Positions 1 to 7,622 of a stretch of DNA of 15,170 nucleotides are shown in pieces. Each line of letters begins with the position of its first letter. Within the stretch, counting starts at the first letter, position 1. Below the pieces are notes generated by a model, which saw only the letters and a list, made by a program, of their open reading frames with translations, ran no database searches and was not told where the DNA came from. A program made the position numbers and the translations under genes. The stretch is from Leishmania mexicana MHOM/GT/2001/U1103 (lineage: Eukaryota; Euglenozoa; Kinetoplastea; Trypanosomatida; Trypanosomatidae): assembly GCF_000234665.1 (NCBI RefSeq), contig NW_003946334.1, positions 1 through 15,170 on the forward strand, written 5' to 3'.

Positions 1-8
1 GCGCTGGA

Positions 9-1874
9 ATGGGCAACAGGCAGTCGTCGGTGCCGTTGGAGGGCGAGGGGCACCCGGAGGTGTATTACCGCGGCGTGAAGGCCGCGCAAGAAGGCCGCTT
101 CACCGTGTCGGAGGTGTACTTTGTGCAGGCGCTGACACGGCACCCCGGGCGGAACTTCTGGGACACGTTCACAAAGGCGGTGCTGCTGAAGGAGCGCCGC
201 GCCGGTTTCGAGGGCGGCGGCGCGTCGCTGTCGAAGAACGGTGTGGAGGAGGACGTCGACGCAGCCCCGGCCGTTGACGGCCCGCTGGGCCCGTGCAACG
301 ATGTGCAGCCGAAGACCGTGCTTGAGGGCAGAGTGACGGACAAGGCAGACGAGCTGCCGAGCAGCGGTGACAGGGACGACGGCGGCGACTCTGCGGGGCA
401 GGCGGACGCACGGACGAACGGTGCACCGCCCGTGTGCGATACCAAGGTGGTCGACGTCTTCCTGCCACTTGATGGGGACCTGACTGACATCATGGACTAC
501 TATCGGTTGCTCGCTGATATTGGGCACACGTACCTACAGCTGATCCCCTCCACAGCATACGTGGAGAAGGTCACTGGGCTCGGCGCGCGCTACTGCATCT
601 TCACCATCACCCACACTCAGATGCTGCTGCACTGTCTGGCGCTGTGGAAGGAGGCCAAGCTCGGCGACGGTGGCGGCTTTATTGACTACGCGAAGGTGCG
701 CAGCCTGAACCTTGCCACGGGCGTCGCCGAGCTCTCTGCCCAGTTAAGCTCCGACTCGCACCGCTCCGATCAAGGGCAGCAGAAGTGGCGCACGATCGAT
801 CGCACGGCGTCGCTGCTTTTCACTCTTCAGCTGCTGGAGGCGAACTGCCGCTACTACTGTCTTGTCTTCCTTGTGAACTACTGCTGCGTTTTGCTGCGGA
901 GCTACAGCTGCCTGACGGACCAGAGGAAGGCCAATCGCGTTCACGCCAACATTGTGGAGCACCTGGACATGGTGAGCCGGCTGGTCTTGGACCTCGCGGA
1001 GGAGTACCCGAACGAGTACCTGAGTCGGCTGATCATGACGAGCCTGCCGAAGCCGTCGAACTTCGACCGCGAATGTCTCAGCTCGATGGGTGCCAGCTCC
1101 CACATGAGTAGCCAGAAGATTCTCTCCTTTGGCAGCGATCAGCACCGCCACCTGTACGCCTCCGGCTACCCGTGGTCCCCTACGCAGTCAGCGCTGATTC
1201 CGCTGATCCTGGCTCGCAATGCTCGTCTGAATGTTCAGGAGAACGTGAGCCGTCATTCTCAGGTGCAGCTGCGCTCCCCCGCAGAGCGCCTGAGCTACCA
1301 CTACACGAGGTGGAACTTCAATAGTGGACTCGTGATCGTACCTGGGTGCAGTCTGTACATGCTGAAGAAGTCGCTGCCCGGGTTTGTGCCTGGAAAGAGC
1401 ACCTTTGCGCACTATGCCACCATGGCGGAGCATGAGGAGCTTCACCTGCCTGCAGCCACTGCCGATGTCCACTGGCAGAGGGGCAGTGCTGCTGTGTCTG
1501 TGCCAGGGGACGGCGGTGCTGCAGTGCCCGGCTCACACCGGAACCCCCGGAGATCGGAGGACAGCGCTGGTGCCGAGAAGCGGGATGCGCTTACGAAGAA
1601 GTGCGAGGAGAGGCTGATAAAAAAGCGGCGGTACATCAACACGGACCTCCATCTCACCGATGAGCGTACGTGCGTCGCCCTTTGCTTGGAGGAGGCATGC
1701 GCTATCGCTCTGCCCTCCATGCTTCTTTGTTGCATCATACAAAAACATTGTGGCGCCCTTCACGCCGCTCAGTACTTGAAGGATGCAATGAGTATTGTGC
1801 TGGGACTTTACGGACCTGCCTCTAGCGAGTGGCACATCATGGCATCCATCTTGCAAAAGCATCTGGAAGAGTAA
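9..1874 (+). CDS. Conserved hypothetical protein, copy 1; N-myristoylation motif and TPR-like N-terminus
   Basis: This 621-codon gene runs from ATG at 9 to TAA at 1872-1874. I do not recognise the family and assign no function. The N-terminus MGNRQSS fits the N-myristoylation consensus (G2, S6), which suggests a membrane-associated protein and supports this start. Residues 17-50 look like one TPR hairpin: G22, F38, A41 and P46 fall at the consensus spacing. Residues about 77-146 form a Gly/Asp/Ala-rich linker, probably disordered. Residues about 150-330 look helical and include a hydrophobic run at about 281-297 (a possible membrane segment or a buried helix). Residues about 495-525 form a second linker, a basic patch (KK...KKRR) lies at 530-541, and a helical tail ends in [12 protein letters not shown]. 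Residues 566-606 differ strongly from copy 2 while the flanks are nearly identical. Being a real gene is supported by the intact duplicate and by the diverged pseudogene that keeps the same blocks. Confidence 0.9.
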   Translation: MGNRQSSVPLEGEGHPEVYYRGVKAAQEGRFTVSEVYFVQALTRHPGRNFWDTFTKAVLLKERRAGFEGGGASLSKNGVEEDVDAAPAVDGPLGPCNDVQPKTVLEGRVTDKADELPSSGDRDDGGDSAGQADARTNGAPPVCDTKVVDVFLPLDGDLTDIMDYYRLLADIGHTYLQLIPSTAYVEKVTGLGARYCIFTITHTQMLLHCLALWKEAKLGDGGGFIDYAKVRSLNLATGVAELSAQLSSDSHRSDQGQQKWRTIDRTASLLFTLQLLEANCRYYCLVFLVNYCCVLLRSYSCLTDQRKANRVHANIVEHLDMVSRLVLDLAEEYPNEYLSRLIMTSLPKPSNFDRECLSSMGASSHMSSQKILSFGSDQHRHLYASGYPWSPTQSALIPLILARNARLNVQENVSRHSQVQLRSPAERLSYHYTRWNFNSGLVIVPGCSLYMLKKSLPGFVPGKSTFAHYATMAEHEELHLPAATADVHWQRGSAAVSVPGDGGAAVPGSHRNPRRSEDSAGAEKRDALTKKCEERLIKKRRYINTDLHLTDERTCVALCLEEACAIALPSMLLCCIIQKHCGALHAAQYLKDAMSIVLGLYGPASSEWHIMASILQKHLEE

Positions 1875-2247
1875 GGGGAACGCGCTGTCACCTTGCCTCC
1901 TTGTTTTGATGCGCGTCGGAGGCCCATGCGTTCTTTGGTGCAGCCTTCGTGACGTGGATGTTGCTGGCTTCTCCTCGTGGCTGCGTGTAGTAGAACTGTG
2001 CGACTGGTTTAGCGACGACGCGTGCCGCCGGCGTGCTGCTGAGGCCGCTTACCGCTTTCTGTTTGCTGCTTTTTCAGATGTTTCGTTCGCGTGTTTCTTC
2101 TCCGGTGCCTCGGATGATGTGAGCCGCCGCTGTTCTTTTGCTTTCTCTCTCGCTCCTCTCTGCCACTCGCTCGTGGACCATGTGTGCCTGCTCACTTGTA
2201 CGCGAGCACCTCCAGTCGCACTCAGATGCGCCGCTGGTGATGCGTCT
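1875..2247 (+). other. Proximal 3'UTR of copy 1
   Basis: This stretch follows the TAA and is nearly identical to 9489-9861 after copy 2. It has T-rich runs typical of trypanosomatid 3'UTRs (for example tgctttttcagatg near 2070) and shows no coding signal of its own. The long frame that reads through it stays open only because the DNA is GC-rich. It ends where the S element begins. Confidence 0.6.
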
Positions 2248-2586
2248 GACCTTCGAGTCGGCTACTCCGTGCCTCCCCTGAGGACGCCGGCCACGGCGTG
2301 GTGGCATGGGGGCCGAGCGCCTGCTCTGTGGGGACGCCAGGCAGCCTGCGACCTGGCCTTGGGTGCTGGCTGCGGACAGCTGGTGCGGCGGCCAGGGCTG
2401 CGCTGGCGCTGCGCCGGTGACGCTGGCGGTCGTGGCTGCGTCGCGCCTGTGGTGCAGCGCGCATCCGGAGGAGGACGAGGGGACCCCGCTAGGCGCGTGG
2501 CCCGGCTCGACGGCAGGTCCGGTCGTGCTGGACGGCGAGGGCACAGCCGTGTGCCTGCGAAGGTTGGCGAGTCGCGGTTGTGTGTG
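2248..2586 (+). mobile_element. S element 1: SIDER-like degenerate retroposon in the 3'UTR (single copy)
   Basis: This 339-bp GC-rich block starts at gaccttcgagtcgg and ends at ggttgtgtgtg. It occurs four times in the window (here and from 9862, 10834 and 11806). The boundaries are defined by where the sequence flanking the different copies diverges, so the element itself may extend further. Its composition, its 3'UTR position and its sense orientation resemble Leishmania SIDER2, a truncated, non-autonomous retroposon family known to destabilise mRNAs. That family assignment is from memory and not certain. A small hairpin (6-bp arms acgccg/cggcgt, 4-base loop) lies at 2284-2299. This copy lacks 11 bases that the other three carry near 2470, within GGAGG-type direct repeats, which is consistent with slippage. 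Confidence 0.55.
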
Positions 2587-2940
2587 CACAGTAGTCGAAG
2601 TTTTCATAGTAGTTTGCGCGTCGATGTTCATATGTGTAGCAATGGTGACGCTTTATGTTTGTCTTTTGTTTTCATGGAATTATTGTATTGGGCTGCACAT
2701 GCAGCGCTAAGTGATAAGAGATGAAAAGCGAGTGTCTCCTCGCGCTTCGCAAATGCGTTGTGCAGGTGCCTAGCTTCTCTGTCGCTTGCCCCCTCGACGG
2801 TGCGCCTCCTTCACGTGTTGTGAATTTTTTTTTTGGGGAGGCGGTAAGTGGGGGCAACGGCGTTCGAGACGCGCATGCGGGTGAGCGTGAATGCGGAGCG
2901 CGCTGCTTCTGCGGTGTATTCTTTTCTGGGCTGTGTCTGC
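2587..2940 (+). other. Distal 3'UTR / polyadenylation region after copy 1
   Basis: This region is less GC-rich than its surroundings, with T-rich stretches (2610-2690) and a T10 run at about 2825. It is repeated at 12156-12509 beyond the expanded repeats of unit 2. In trypanosomatids, poly(A) sites have no sequence signal and lie a few hundred bases upstream of the next splice acceptor. The acceptor at 3118-3119 would therefore place the 3' end of the copy 1 mRNA somewhere in this region. No gene is visible. Confidence 0.5.
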
Positions 2941-3119
2941 CGTTGTCTCTCCCCCCTCCTCCTTGTCCTCCTTGTCTGTCTTTCGTGTGCGTTCATCTCG
3001 CGTTGTCCTGCACCTCCCCCTCCCCCTCTCTTGTTTCGCTCCCCCCCTCCTGTTTGTGTCGTATCTTCTACGTCCTTTTCTTCGTCGCCCTCCTCGACTC
3101 TCTCCCTCCTCCCACCGAG
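2941..3119 (+). promoter_or_regulatory. Strong polypyrimidine tract with AG (trans-splice acceptor signal)
   Basis: About 177 bases of almost pure C/T contain no AG dinucleotide until the AG at 3118-3119 (ccaccgag). This is the classic spliced-leader acceptor arrangement and should also direct polyadenylation of the upstream copy 1 mRNA. No convincing coding gene follows closely; the next gene-like sequence is the pseudogene about 1.2 kb downstream. The signal is retained in unit 2 at 12510-12687. Confidence 0.6.
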
Positions 3120-4335
3120 TGGACGTGATGCGGTGTGGAGTTGTGGGCGGAGGCGCGGAGCAGCAGGAATCACGCCCAGGGACGTGCGAGGACAGAGGGA
3201 GGGGGAGTCAGGAAGCAACCTTGCCACGTGCACTCAAGGGGCATTCTCACTGCCTCTGACTGCGTAGGGCCCCGTTCTCCTGCCTCCCCCGGTATGCGGA
3301 AGTACCGCAGCTCACTGGGATTACCCTCATAGCTCCGCGTCCGCTTTTCTCTCTGCGCTGCCCATCGCCTTGTTGCGGACGTTTTTCTTGTTTTCGTTTC
3401 CGATCGAGGCTGTTTCCCTTCGCTGTGCCCATCGATGCAATCGCGCCCTTCCCTCCACGGCCGCCCCTGCCGTGCGCATGTGAGAGGCGGACTGCAAGCT
3501 GTGCGCTCTGCTTATCCGAAGCCATTCCCCGAAAGCAGCGCGAGAGGCTGGTGTGGGTGTGACACCGCGATGGTGCGTGCAGGTGGCGGCCGCGTTTTTC
3601 CCTTTCCTTCTTTGTGCTTGTTCATGAACGGCATATCTGCGGAGCGAGTCACGACAACAGAGAAACGTGAGCGGTGGCCGTCGCAGCTCTGCGATCTATT
3701 GGACTGCGGCGGCCTCACTGCATGGATGATGCAGGCGCCCTGTACAGGGGACGCCGTGTGGCGGACGGCTGTACGCCCTCACGCTTCGCCCGTGGCTGAC
3801 AGGGGCACGGCGGAGCGTAAAGGCGGTGGGGCAGAGCGGACACGTTGTACAGGCAGATCTGCTGAGGACTGCTTCGCCGCCGGCGGTCGTGGATGAATGG
3901 GGACGCGGCAGAGGGGGGGGGGCGGGGCTTGGAAGCGGGGGCGGGAAAGGCCTTGTCTCTCCTGTTTCGGTTTTTCTGTGTCTGCCCCCGCTGCCGCTGG
4001 GACGCTAAGGGATGAAAATGACAAGTGTGTGTTGCGCAGCTGGCGACACGCAGCTCCGACGGAACGTGTGTGTCTCGGCTTGTGTGTTCAAGGGGGCGGC
4101 GCCTGCCGTCGCCGCTTTTGCTGTTCTTGTGCACTTTCTGTGCTCCGCTCCTGCTTCTCTCTCTCCGTTCCGAGTGGCCGTCTCACTGACGCGCACACCC
4201 GTCTCCTGTCGTGCACCTGGTCGCCACATGGCACGCGAGCGCCAGGCAGCGCCACCGCCGTTGCCTCCGCATAGGTGCGTTGCACGTTTCTTTCCCTTTT
4301 GTGTGGTTGGTCGCTCTCGAGCTCGCCTCGGTCTG
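3120..4335 (+). other. Gene-free stretch between the splice signal and the pseudogene
   Basis: I see no supportable gene here. The longest ATG-started sense frame (3435-3896, 153 codons) is also open in unit 2, but of the four base differences I could place in it three change the protein, and the composition looks like random GC-rich DNA. Other contents are a small hairpin (tgcgg-aagta-ccgca, 3295-3309), a G run at 3913-3922 that is two bases shorter in unit 2, and an AG-free pyrimidine stretch at 4112-4172 ending in AG at 4173-4174. That stretch could be the relic splice acceptor of the pseudogene. Confidence 0.5.
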
Positions 4336-6080
4336 ATGCAAACGGCAGTGGCGGTGCGGGCCTGCCTTCGCGATGGGCGGCGGGAGTACAACAGGCCCGC
4401 TTTAGCTTGTCGGGGCCGTGGTTTGCGCTGGCGCTACACGAAGACGCCGGCCGGTAACTTTGGGGCCCGCTGATCCCGGCTGTGGCAAAGCGTGACGAAG
4501 TGCTGCAGCCCGTGTTTCCATGCAAAGGCGCGCGTGTGGACTCGATGGAAAGCGAGCTGCAGCGTTGCCGGGACGCCTGCGGGCGTGAGGGGACGAAAGG
4601 ACAGCGAGCAGCTGAGCGGCGGATCGGCGTACCGAGGCGGCTGCGGTGCGGGGATCGGCTGGGGCGTTTGTCTCTAGTGAGAATGCGGAAGTCACTCATG
4701 GTAGCGCCGAAGGTGGAGGCCCGCTTCTCTGAGGCGGCGCGGCGGGCGCGGGAGGCGAGCCCCGTGGCCATCCGTCTGCCTCTCACCAGCCGCCTGAGGG
4801 GCATCTTGGGCTTCTCGCGGCTGGTGGTGGATATTGCGCTGGCGTGTCTGCAGCCGCGCGCGACTGGCTGTTCCCTACCAGCCACACTCGCATTCTGCTG
4901 CGCTGCGCGACGCTGTGGAGGGAGGAGAGCCTCGGCGATGGCGGTGTCTTTGTCGGCCACCGCAGGGGTCGGGGCCTGGGGATCGCTGCTGCTGCTGCTG
5001 TGCCGCGGCACGATGCTGCAGGGGCAGGCAGAGACAGCGCACGAGCCAGCGAGCGGGAGCGGCGGCGCGTGTCGCGCACGGCGTCTATCTTGTCGACGCT
5101 GGCGCTCGTGGAGGCAAGCTGTCGCTACCACTAGCAGTCTTCTCTGATCGGCTACTGCAGCCCCCTCCCCCACCCCCAAACACGCACACGGGCGCGCACG
5201 CCGCCGTGACGGCTCCCCACATGCAGAAGGCCGTGCATGTCGGTGTGCCGGGGGCACGTGGATGCCATGTTTGGGCTCCTGCGGAATGCGGCCAGCGACT
5301 ATCGACGGGTGTATGTCGGCAAGCTCGTTGCGGCGCACATGCGGGCGCTCGCCTCGGATGCGCTGGTGGTGCCACTTGCGGCTGCGAAAGGGTGCTGGAA
5401 CTCGAGTACGCGCCGGTGGCCGTGTCCCGGCCGCGACCGCCATCGACACCTGTGCGGGGCAGGCGGTGCGGGTGCGCAGCTCTTGTCCCCAGCACGGCGC
5501 ACGTGCCGCCGCTGCGTCTCCTGTGATTGAGTGTTCCTGCTTCGCGGTGTCCGTGGATGCCGCCCGTGCACGCCCGAGAGGTTGCTCCCCGGGGGCTTGT
5601 GCGGGGGAGGGGCACAAAGGCACGCGGGGAGAGGGGGAGGGGGGGGGTGACGACACGCGCTGCCGACGAGGGCCGCGTGACGGCGTCGCCTGTGCACTCG
5701 GTCGTGGACGGCACCGCGGCCGCCGTGCTGGGCCCCCGAGCCGACGGAGCGGCTAGCAATGCCCACCTGGGACAGGCCGATGATGCTGTCAAGGCCCCGA
5801 CGCCCGCGCCGCGCACGGCGCTAGTGGAGAGGTGCAGAGAGAAGGCGCTCGGCGGTGGCGGCGCCACGGGCGCAGGCCTCCACCTGAGCGACGAGCACGC
5901 GCTTGCGCTGCTGTGCCTATGTGGCGCCGCGATGGCTGGCTGTGCTGCGCACGGTGGCAGGGTCACTGGCGGGCGATTCCGCCCTACGCGCAGGCGCTGG
6001 CGGATGTGGCGGAGACGCTGCGCGGCCCGGCGTCGACGGACGTAGTCATGCCACGCGGCGCACTGGGGCGGAGCCTCTGA
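4336..6080 (+). pseudogene. Decayed paralogue of the 621-aa gene, copy 1
   Basis: Translated pieces in shifting frames align in order to the intact gene over almost its full length. 4386-4454 matches residues 25-48 (RFSLSGPWFALAL...AGR against [13 protein letters not shown]...PGR). 4777-4855 matches 150-178. 4862-5131 matches about 193-282 (SHTRILLRC..LW, SLGDGG, RTASILSTL, CRYH). 5255-5350 matches 318-348. 5478-5620 matches the segment containing LRSPAER and PGCS. 5818-5943 matches about 527-568 (GLHLSDEHALALLCL). 5981-6080 matches the C-terminus (LRGPAST). Disruptions include stops at 4455-4457 (TAA), 5132-5134 (TAG), 5207-5209 and 5528-5530 (TGA), and frameshifts near 4455, 4857, about 5640 (within a G run) and about 5945. 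The start is uncertain; ATG at 4336 is the best candidate. Protein similarity is clear in blocks but low overall, so the duplication is old. The terminal TGA at 6078-6080 aligns with the natural stop. Confidence 0.85.
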
Positions 6081-7344
6081 TGGGCGGTCGCGGCAAGTGA
6101 GACCCGCTCGGTTTCTTTTCGGCGGGCGGTCGCCCACCTCAGTGTTGCCGCTATTCCCTCTGCGCGCGCTTCTTCGCCGTGATGTGCACGCTGGCCGACC
6201 GCAGCACCCTCGTGCGTTGCCGGTCAACGTCGCCTTCGGTCTGGGCACTGACGTGCACGCTTGTGGTGTCGGCTTGCCGCTGCATCGCCCTTGTGGTGCT
6301 CTCATCTCGCTGCACTCTCCCGCACACCGTGCACGCGGCGCAGCGTCCGAGGTGTGCCAAGCGCAACAGCGGAAGGGTGAGAGACAGCTGCGGCAGGCCC
6401 TTTTCGCCCTCATCTTCTGCCTGCCCAGCGAGGGGCTTGTGTTGGCTTGGTGGGCGCGACTTTGCGTGCGCCTCCTCTGCTTCGCGCCCCTCGCGTTGTT
6501 GTCCCCTCTTCTTCCCCTCTGGCCGTGCGTGTGCTGCTCTCTCGCGCCTGTTGCTTTCCTCCATCCCCGGCTGGATCGTCCGGGCCGGCGCACGCGCATG
6601 AGCCTGGCATGCCGCCGCTCTCCCCGCTGCCCCTGCTCCCACGCACTGCGCGGTGTCCCTGTGCCTGTGGCTCTTGCACGTCCCGCACGCCCACGGAAAA
6701 GTCTGCCGACTGTAATGCTTGGCTCCGCGCCTGTGGCCGGGCTCCGTGACCTTTGAACCTCCGCCTATTTTCTCTGCAGCATTACACTGTGCTGCAAAGC
6801 GGTCACGGCGTGTGATGCGCCGGTGGCTTTGGCTGCGTGATGTCGTACCGGTGCGGTCCCGTTTCGCGGACCGTGCCGTGCCTGCCTCACCTCGCACGGG
6901 CTCTCCTCCGCCCACGCTGACTGAAGAGACTGCTTTCAGCCGCACGACGTCGTTGGCTTCGAGGGCGGAAGAGGGGGGAGGGCTGTGCGGGAATCGAACT
7001 GCGCCTGTGCTCCTCCCTCTTCGTTGTTCCTTTGCGTGCGTGACGAGGCCAATCGGCGGTCTCGCTTTCCTCGAGGGTAGTCGCACTCAGTAGCCCGCAT
7101 GGCCCGTGGCGATGCGTGAGCGGCGCACCCGACTGACATAAACAGCCCGTAGGCAGAACGCCGGGACCACCGGATTGTATGCTGCCGCACGTGAGTCGGC
7201 TTGCGACTGCGCGCGCGTCACACTCACACAGGCGGCGCCGAATGTGGATCCGCGGTGCTGTGGCTCTTAGTGCCTGTGCTGCTACAGCCCTGCTGTGGCG
7301 CCTGCCTCTGCTGCTGTCCTCCCTCCGTGAAGCATGCGGTCCAT
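6081..7344 (+). other. Intergenic region between pseudogene and gene copy 2
   Basis: About 1.26 kb of GC-rich DNA with no gene I can support on either strand. A C/T-rich patch at about 6470-6575 is followed by the first clear AG near 6602 and could be a secondary splice or polyadenylation signal. Long minus-strand open frames cross this area, but they run antisense to the pseudogene and look like GC-rich shadows. A tRNA-like T-loop string on the minus strand near 6988-7000 lacks a pairing stem. Confidence 0.5.
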
Positions 7345-7408
7345 GCCTCCATCCTGCTCTCCCCCACGCCTCCCGTTGTCCCCCCGCCCCCCCTGCCTTG
7401 TGCTTGAG
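7345..7408 (+). promoter_or_regulatory. Polypyrimidine tract and probable trans-splice acceptor of gene copy 2
   Basis: A C-rich pyrimidine tract (ctctcccccacgcctcccg through ccccccctgccttg) is followed by the first AG at 7407-7408, with further AGs at 7409-7410, 7412-7413 and 7424-7425. Splicing at 7408 would give a 214-base 5'UTR containing no ATG before 7623. A second, less pure pyrimidine run (about 7455-7606) ends in AG at 7607-7608 and would leave only a 14-base 5'UTR. Either choice makes ATG 7623 the first start codon. Confidence 0.5.
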
Positions 7409-7622
7409 AGCAGCTGAAATAACAGCGTCCGTGTGCCTCTCGTTTTCCGCGTTGCTCCCACGAGCCCTCCCCGCGCCTCCTCTGCTCTCCACCGCACCGC
7501 GGTTCCCCTCCCTCCACCGCCGGCTGCACCGTTGACGCGTGCCGTCGCCGGCCACTCCGCGCACCGCTCTCCTTTACGCATCTGCCCTTGCCTGCCGCTC
7601 TGCCCAAGGTGTCCGCGCTGGA

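Larger units (their letters stand above)
1..7614 (+). repeat. Large tandem unit, copy 1 (about 7.6 kb)
   Basis: The first bases of the window (gcgctggaatggg) recur at 7615, and the sequence then runs almost identically from both points. The unit holds an intact gene, a 3'UTR with one S element, a pyrimidine-tract splice acceptor, a decayed paralogue and an intergenic region. Its true left edge cannot be placed because the window opens 8 bases before the start codon. In unit 2 the order is the same, but the offset grows from 7614 to about 9569 after the S element because of the 972-bp repeats. Head-to-tail gene arrays are common in trypanosomatids, where copy number compensates for the lack of gene-specific transcription control. 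Whether more units lie outside the window is not visible. Confidence 0.93.

Noticed and set aside
2284..2299. Hairpin in the S element as a terminator
   Set aside because: It is a short GC stem without a T-run, in a genome type that ends mRNAs by coupled polyadenylation. Kept only as a structural detail of S.
3435..3896. 153-codon ATG-started sense frame, also open in unit 2 (13003-13464)
   Set aside because: Its presence in both units follows from the duplication. Three of the four differences I could place change the protein, and no recognisable domain is visible.
4985..5000. Short CTG/GCT triplet run as a microsatellite
   Set aside because: It has only about five units and the same length in both large units, within a pseudogene. 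Not notable.
4088..6599. Large minus-strand open frames (522 and 504 codons)
   Set aside because: They are antisense to the pseudogene and to the transcription direction, with Arg/Pro/Ala-rich random composition typical of GC-rich shadow frames.
6970..7070. Possible minus-strand tRNA suggested by a TTCGATTCC-like T-loop string near 6988-7000
   Set aside because: The flanking bases do not form the 5-bp T stem, and no A-box, anticodon arm or acceptor stem is seen.
7539..7622. 28-codon upstream extension of gene copy 2
   Set aside because: It begins with GTG, contains no ATG, and would bury the MGNRQSS myristoylation start. It is better read as 5'UTR.
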